A stretch of 23,223 bases of DNA. Origin: Flemingiibacterium sp045636145 (GTDB lineage: Bacteria > Bacillota > Clostridia > Oscillospirales > CAG-272). The notes below the pieces were generated by a model, which was not told where the DNA came from, searched no databases, and saw only the letters and a list, made by a program, of their open reading frames with translations. Below are positions 20,716 to 23,223 of this stretch, in pieces. The position numbers and the translations under genes were made by a program. Numbering within the stretch: the stretch's first letter is position 1; each line of letters opens with the position of its first letter. The DNA is taken from positions 1 through 23,223 of the forward strand of contig JAZTWV010000018.1 in assembly GCA_045636145.1 (NCBI GenBank), written 5' to 3'.

Positions 20716-20923
20716 CAGGGCTTTTGCCCGCACCCCAGCGTTTGACATTGTGTAATTTAAGGCATGGTGCTCCCAATTGTGGAGTTTTTTGATGTGCGAC
20801 AGCGTGTTCGCATACCGCGCTCTCAGGAGCCGGGTACCCCTACCCCGGCAGATCGTTTGCAATAACCGTTTCTTCCGCGGTACAGCTTTTCAGAGTGCAA
20901 AAAAGTTAGAATTACGCAATCCT

Positions 20924-21079
20924 AGCCGCCGGAATGGTGCGGGGCCATGCAGGGGGCGCGAGTTAGGCGCACGAGCGGTTATGTATATGCAAAAAGAATA
21001 GCATAGCTAATTCTTTATATAAAGTTTTTGCGGAGCTTTTTATGCACATCGCGAAGCGCTGTGCTCAAAAACAGCGACC
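20924..21079 (+). repeat. Dispersed intergenic repeat, copy B
   Basis: A GC-rich block (20924-20962) matches 4363-4401 at 36 of 39 positions. A second block (21017-21041 plus 21067-21079) matches 4451-4490. Copy B has about 25 extra bases in the second block that form their own hairpin (GCACA...TGTGC, 21044-21064). Confidence 0.75.
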
Positions 21080-21089
21080 ATAACTCCTA

Positions 21090-21118
21090 TTGCAATTTAT
21101 GCGATATTATGATATAAT
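21090..21118 (+). promoter_or_regulatory. Promoter of mnmM
   Basis: TTGCAA (21090-21095), a 17-bp spacer and TATAAT (21113-21118) start directly beyond dispersed repeat copy B and end 35 bp before the ATG. Confidence 0.75.
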
Positions 21119-21153
21119 CAAATAAAACAATAACAAGCGAAAGGTAAATTGAA

Positions 21154-21711
21154 ATGGCACAGGTAGATCTTCTTGATATGCATAAATATTTTATAACACA
21201 GCATCTTCACGAGGGGGACGTGGCGGTTGATTATACTATGGGAAACGGACACGATACGGAGTTTCTGTCAAAGACCGTAGGCGAGAGCGGAAAGGTGTAC
21301 GCATTCGATATACAGCTCGCCGCACTCAATTCCACCGCAAAGAATCTGGCGGCGGCAGGGTGTCCCGACAACTATACCCTCTTTTGCGCATCCCATCACA
21401 GAGTAAAGGAATTTGTTACTGAAAAAGTCAAAGCAGGTATGTTCAATCTGGGATATCTACCCGGAAGCGATAAAAAAATCACCACCATGCGAGATACCAC
21501 CCTCGCCGCTATAGACGCCGCAATTGAGCTTATGGATAAGGACGCAATCATACTTATCGCAGTCTACCCCGGTCACGCCGAGGGCGATATCGAAGGACAA
21601 CTCGTCGGCGAAAAGCTGTCAAAGCTTGATCGCAAGCAGTATACCGTCGCCTGCTTTAAGATGGTAAACTCCCCCACAAGCCCGTTCTTCTACATCATCG
21701 AGGGCAGATAA
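21154..21711 (+). CDS. mnmM: tRNA-modifying methyltransferase MnmM (YtqB family)
   Basis: This 185-residue class I SAM-dependent methyltransferase has motif I as D-Y-T-M-G-N-G-H-D-T (26-35), A-F-D-I-Q (50-54) and the family hallmark F-N-L-G-Y-L-P-G-S-D-K (97-107), with VYPGHAEGD and SPTSPFFYIIE near the C-terminus. These match the YtqB/rRNA_methylase family. B. subtilis YtqB (MnmM) methylates the 5-aminomethyl-2-thiouridine wobble base of tRNA to give mnm5s2U. The length is normal. GAAAGG lies 9 bases before the ATG. Its stop overlaps the next start by one base (TAATG), so the downstream gene is translationally coupled. Confidence 0.87.
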   Translation: MAQVDLLDMHKYFITQHLHEGDVAVDYTMGNGHDTEFLSKTVGESGKVYAFDIQLAALNSTAKNLAAAGCPDNYTLFCASHHRVKEFVTEKVKAGMFNLGYLPGSDKKITTMRDTTLAAIDAAIELMDKDAIILIAVYPGHAEGDIEGQLVGEKLSKLDRKQYTVACFKMVNSPTSPFFYIIEGR

Positions 21712-22133
21712 TGGCACGCTCTTTTCTAAATCTTATCACCACGGACGGCAGACTGTGCCGCCTTGCGGAGTTCGGATTTTTTGCAGACACGCCGTCGTTC
21801 CATAGCGGCGGTATCGTGTTCCGCGCGGCGGATAAATATAACCGCTTTGACCTCGGCACAGGCGCGATTACCACAGTAGAAACGCCGCGCACCGAAAAAA
21901 GCGGCACACATATCACATCCCCTAGCGGCAGATACACAGTAAGCCTTGAATTCGGCTCAGAAATCACAAACGGGCGCGGATATGCCCACATGCTGCTCCG
22001 CGACAACGAAAAAAACACCGAAACGGTGCTTACAAGGTTTATGGGAAGCGAAAATTCTATCGGAGCTGAGCCTTTTTCAGAGGATTCCCGAAGTATAGTG
22101 TTCTTCGGCTATCCCGAAGATGAACTTGGATGA
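21711..22133 (+). CDS. Small beta-rich protein resembling a TolB/PD40 propeller fragment
   Basis: This 140-residue protein is not confidently recognised. It is predicted to be almost all beta strand with repeating features of PD40/TolB-like propeller blades: FFADTPSFHSGGIVFRAADKY, HITSPSGRYTVSLEF and FSEDSRSIVFFGYPED, where S-P-S-G-R-Y and S-E-D-S-R match the blade motif (S-P-D-G-K). Only about two to three blades are present, too few to close a propeller. It may therefore oligomerise or be a truncated remnant. It starts inside the mnmM stop codon and is co-transcribed with it. No signal peptide is visible. A terminator follows after 18 bp. Confidence 0.6.
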   Translation: MARSFLNLITTDGRLCRLAEFGFFADTPSFHSGGIVFRAADKYNRFDLGTGAITTVETPRTEKSGTHITSPSGRYTVSLEFGSEITNGRGYAHMLLRDNEKNTETVLTRFMGSENSIGAEPFSEDSRSIVFFGYPEDELG

Positions 22134-22151
22134 AAACAAGCATAAAACCGC

Positions 22152-22180
22152 GGCAGGAGATCCTCCTGCCTCTGTTTTTT
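22152..22180. terminator. Terminator between the mnmM operon and radA
   Basis: The stem GGCAGGAG / CTCCTGCC (22152-22159 / 22163-22170) is followed by TCTGTTTTTT. It also lies 3 bp from the radA stop codon and may end that minus-strand transcript too. Confidence 0.82.
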
Positions 22181-22182
22181 AT

Positions 22183-23223
22183 CTATTTTTCCTCGCCTGT
22201 CCAATTTATCCTGTCAAAAATGCTCCTGACAGGCACTATCTCAACGCCCTTGTAGGACAGCTTCTTCCCTGCCTTCTCGCGCATCTCAACATTACGCGCC
22301 GGAACGATTATCTTGCGGAAGCCAAGACGTACCGCCTCAGCAACTCTCTGCTCAAAATTCTGTACCGCGCGGCATTCGCCTGCAAGTCCAATCTCACCGA
22401 TGGCAATAAGGTCATCCGCAACCGCCTCGTCCTTGATGGACGAAATAAGAGCCATTGCCACCGCAAGGTCCGCCGCCGGCTCATCAATGTGCAGTCCGCC
22501 GATAACGTTAAGGTACGCATCATTCACCGAGAAGCGATACCCCAGCCGTTTTTCAAGCACCGCAAGAATAAGGCACATACGGTTGTAGTCGATACCGTTT
22601 GAGGTGCGTCTTGGCGACGGATATGCGGTCTGCGCCACAAGTGCCTGCACCTCGGCGATAATGGGACGTGTGCCCTCCATCACGCATACGGCACAGTTGC
22701 CGGAAACACCCACAGGTCTGCCCGAAAGAAGTGCCTCCGAGGGATTTTCCACAGGTGTCAAACCCTCATCGGTCATTTCAAACATACCGATTTCGTTGGT
22801 TGAACCGAAACGGTTCTTGATAGCGCGAATTATTCGGTAGGAGCGAAGCTTTTCGCCCTCGAAATACAGGACGGCGTCAACCATGTGCTCCAGCACCTTA
22901 GGTCCGGCAATGCCGCCCTCCTTGTTGACGTGTCCCACCATGATCACGGACACGCCCTCGTTTTTCGCCTTGGCGATAAATGCAAGGGAGGATTCGCGTA
23001 CCTGTGCGATGCTTCCGGGAGCAGAGGCTATATGCTCGTCGTACATGGTCTGCACGGAGTCTACGATAATCACGTCCGGATGAAGCTTGTCGCACTTGTC
23101 CATTATGCGGCGCACGTTGGTCTCGGTAAGCACGTAAAGGCTCTTGCCGCCAACTCCAAGCCGCTTTGCGCGAAGCTTAAGCTGTCCCTGGGATTCCTCT
23201 CCCGATATGTAAAGCACTTTCCG
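22183..23223 (-). CDS. radA: DNA repair protein RadA, C-terminal part (runs off right edge)
   Basis: The frame is open to the last base, and 346 residues of the roughly 455 in RadA are present. RadA is a RecA-like branch-migration helicase that processes recombination intermediates. The visible part starts in the RecA core at V-L-Y-I-S-G-E-E-S. It continues with the Walker B strand VIIVDSVQT, the RadA-specific KNRFGSTNEIGMFEM, and the C-terminal Lon-protease-like domain (PRRTSNGIDYNR, NVIGGLHIDEPAADLA, GEIGLAGECRAV). The zinc finger and Walker A lie outside the window. The visible domains are complete and of normal length. It is convergent with the mnmM operon. Confidence 0.93.
   Translation of the reverse strand, partial: RKVLYISGEESQGQLKLRAKRLGVGGKSLYVLTETNVRRIMDKCDKLHPDVIIVDSVQTMYDEHIASAPGSIAQVRESSLAFIAKAKNEGVSVIMVGHVNKEGGIAGPKVLEHMVDAVLYFEGEKLRSYRIIRAIKNRFGSTNEIGMFEMTDEGLTPVENPSEALLSGRPVGVSGNCAVCVMEGTRPIIAEVQALVAQTAYPSPRRTSNGIDYNRMCLILAVLEKRLGYRFSVNDAYLNVIGGLHIDEPAADLAVAMALISSIKDEAVADDLIAIGEIGLAGECRAVQNFEQRVAEAVRLGFRKIIVPARNVEMREKAGKKLSYKGVEIVPVRSIFDRINWTGEEK

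Larger units (their letters stand above)
20663..21089. other. Intergenic region of repeats, no gene
   Basis: No convincing gene is seen. The region holds an inverted copy (20672-20715) and a direct copy (20924-21079) of the dispersed repeat also found at 4363-4490. Between them lie several GC-rich palindromes, such as GGGCTTTTGCCC at 20718-20729. Confidence 0.5.

Noticed and set aside
19888..20862. Minus-strand open frame (324 codons) across the end of the second Gfo/Idh/MocA gene
   Set aside because: It runs through the terminator and the inverted copy of the dispersed repeat. Its N-terminus is translated repeat sequence.

Overview
The window looks like a chromosomal segment from an anaerobic, gut-type member of the Clostridia (Oscillospirales/Ruminococcaceae-like). 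This rests on gene content: secG next to rnr, Gram-positive signal peptides, a lipobox lipoprotein, S-layer homology (SLH) domains, cohesin and dockerin modules, and an MnmM (YtqB)-type methyltransferase. Shine-Dalgarno sequences are strong, and almost every promoter is a sigma-A type with a 17-bp spacer. Codon use fits the standard code. No phage, transposase or CRISPR locus is visible.

Left part (1-4550): the 5' end of rnr and a secG with an unusual acidic tail lie on the minus strand. Diverging from them is a leucine-rich-repeat lipoprotein. Two tRNA-Ser genes follow, then a convergent CorA-type transporter and a repeat-rich intergenic region.

4553-8425: a minus-strand operon encodes a Gfo/Idh/MocA oxidoreductase, a VOC-fold protein and an LsrG-like ABM-domain protein. 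Next comes an SLH-anchored surface protein carrying a cohesin-like domain.

8609-12162 is the most distinctive part. One consensus promoter and one strong terminator bracket a minus-strand set: a dockerin-like small protein, a secreted cohesin/Big2 protein, a 40-residue peptide with a near-perfect Shine-Dalgarno, an HPr-kinase/PEPCK-like ATPase and a PqqD-like peptide-binding protein. The last three resemble the precursor, kinase and recognition element of a ribosomally made modified peptide (RiPP) pathway such as the phosphorylated lasso peptides. No lasso cyclase or leader peptidase is present in the window.

12540-17280: tRNA-Gln with an inverted-repeat element at its 3' end, a four-helix-bundle (S23/IVP-type) protein, a cytoplasmic GH43-like beta-propeller protein, and a minus-strand operon of two SGNH esterase paralogues followed by a small protein resembling NHLP RiPP leaders. 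A small orphan gene follows on the plus strand.

17366-20662: an operon of Gfo/Idh/MocA oxidoreductase, TIM-barrel sugar isomerase/epimerase and a second Gfo/Idh/MocA oxidoreductase. This may be an oxidise-epimerise-reduce route for a sugar or glycoside. A repeat-rich gap leads to mnmM and a small beta-propeller-like protein, facing a partial radA at the right edge.
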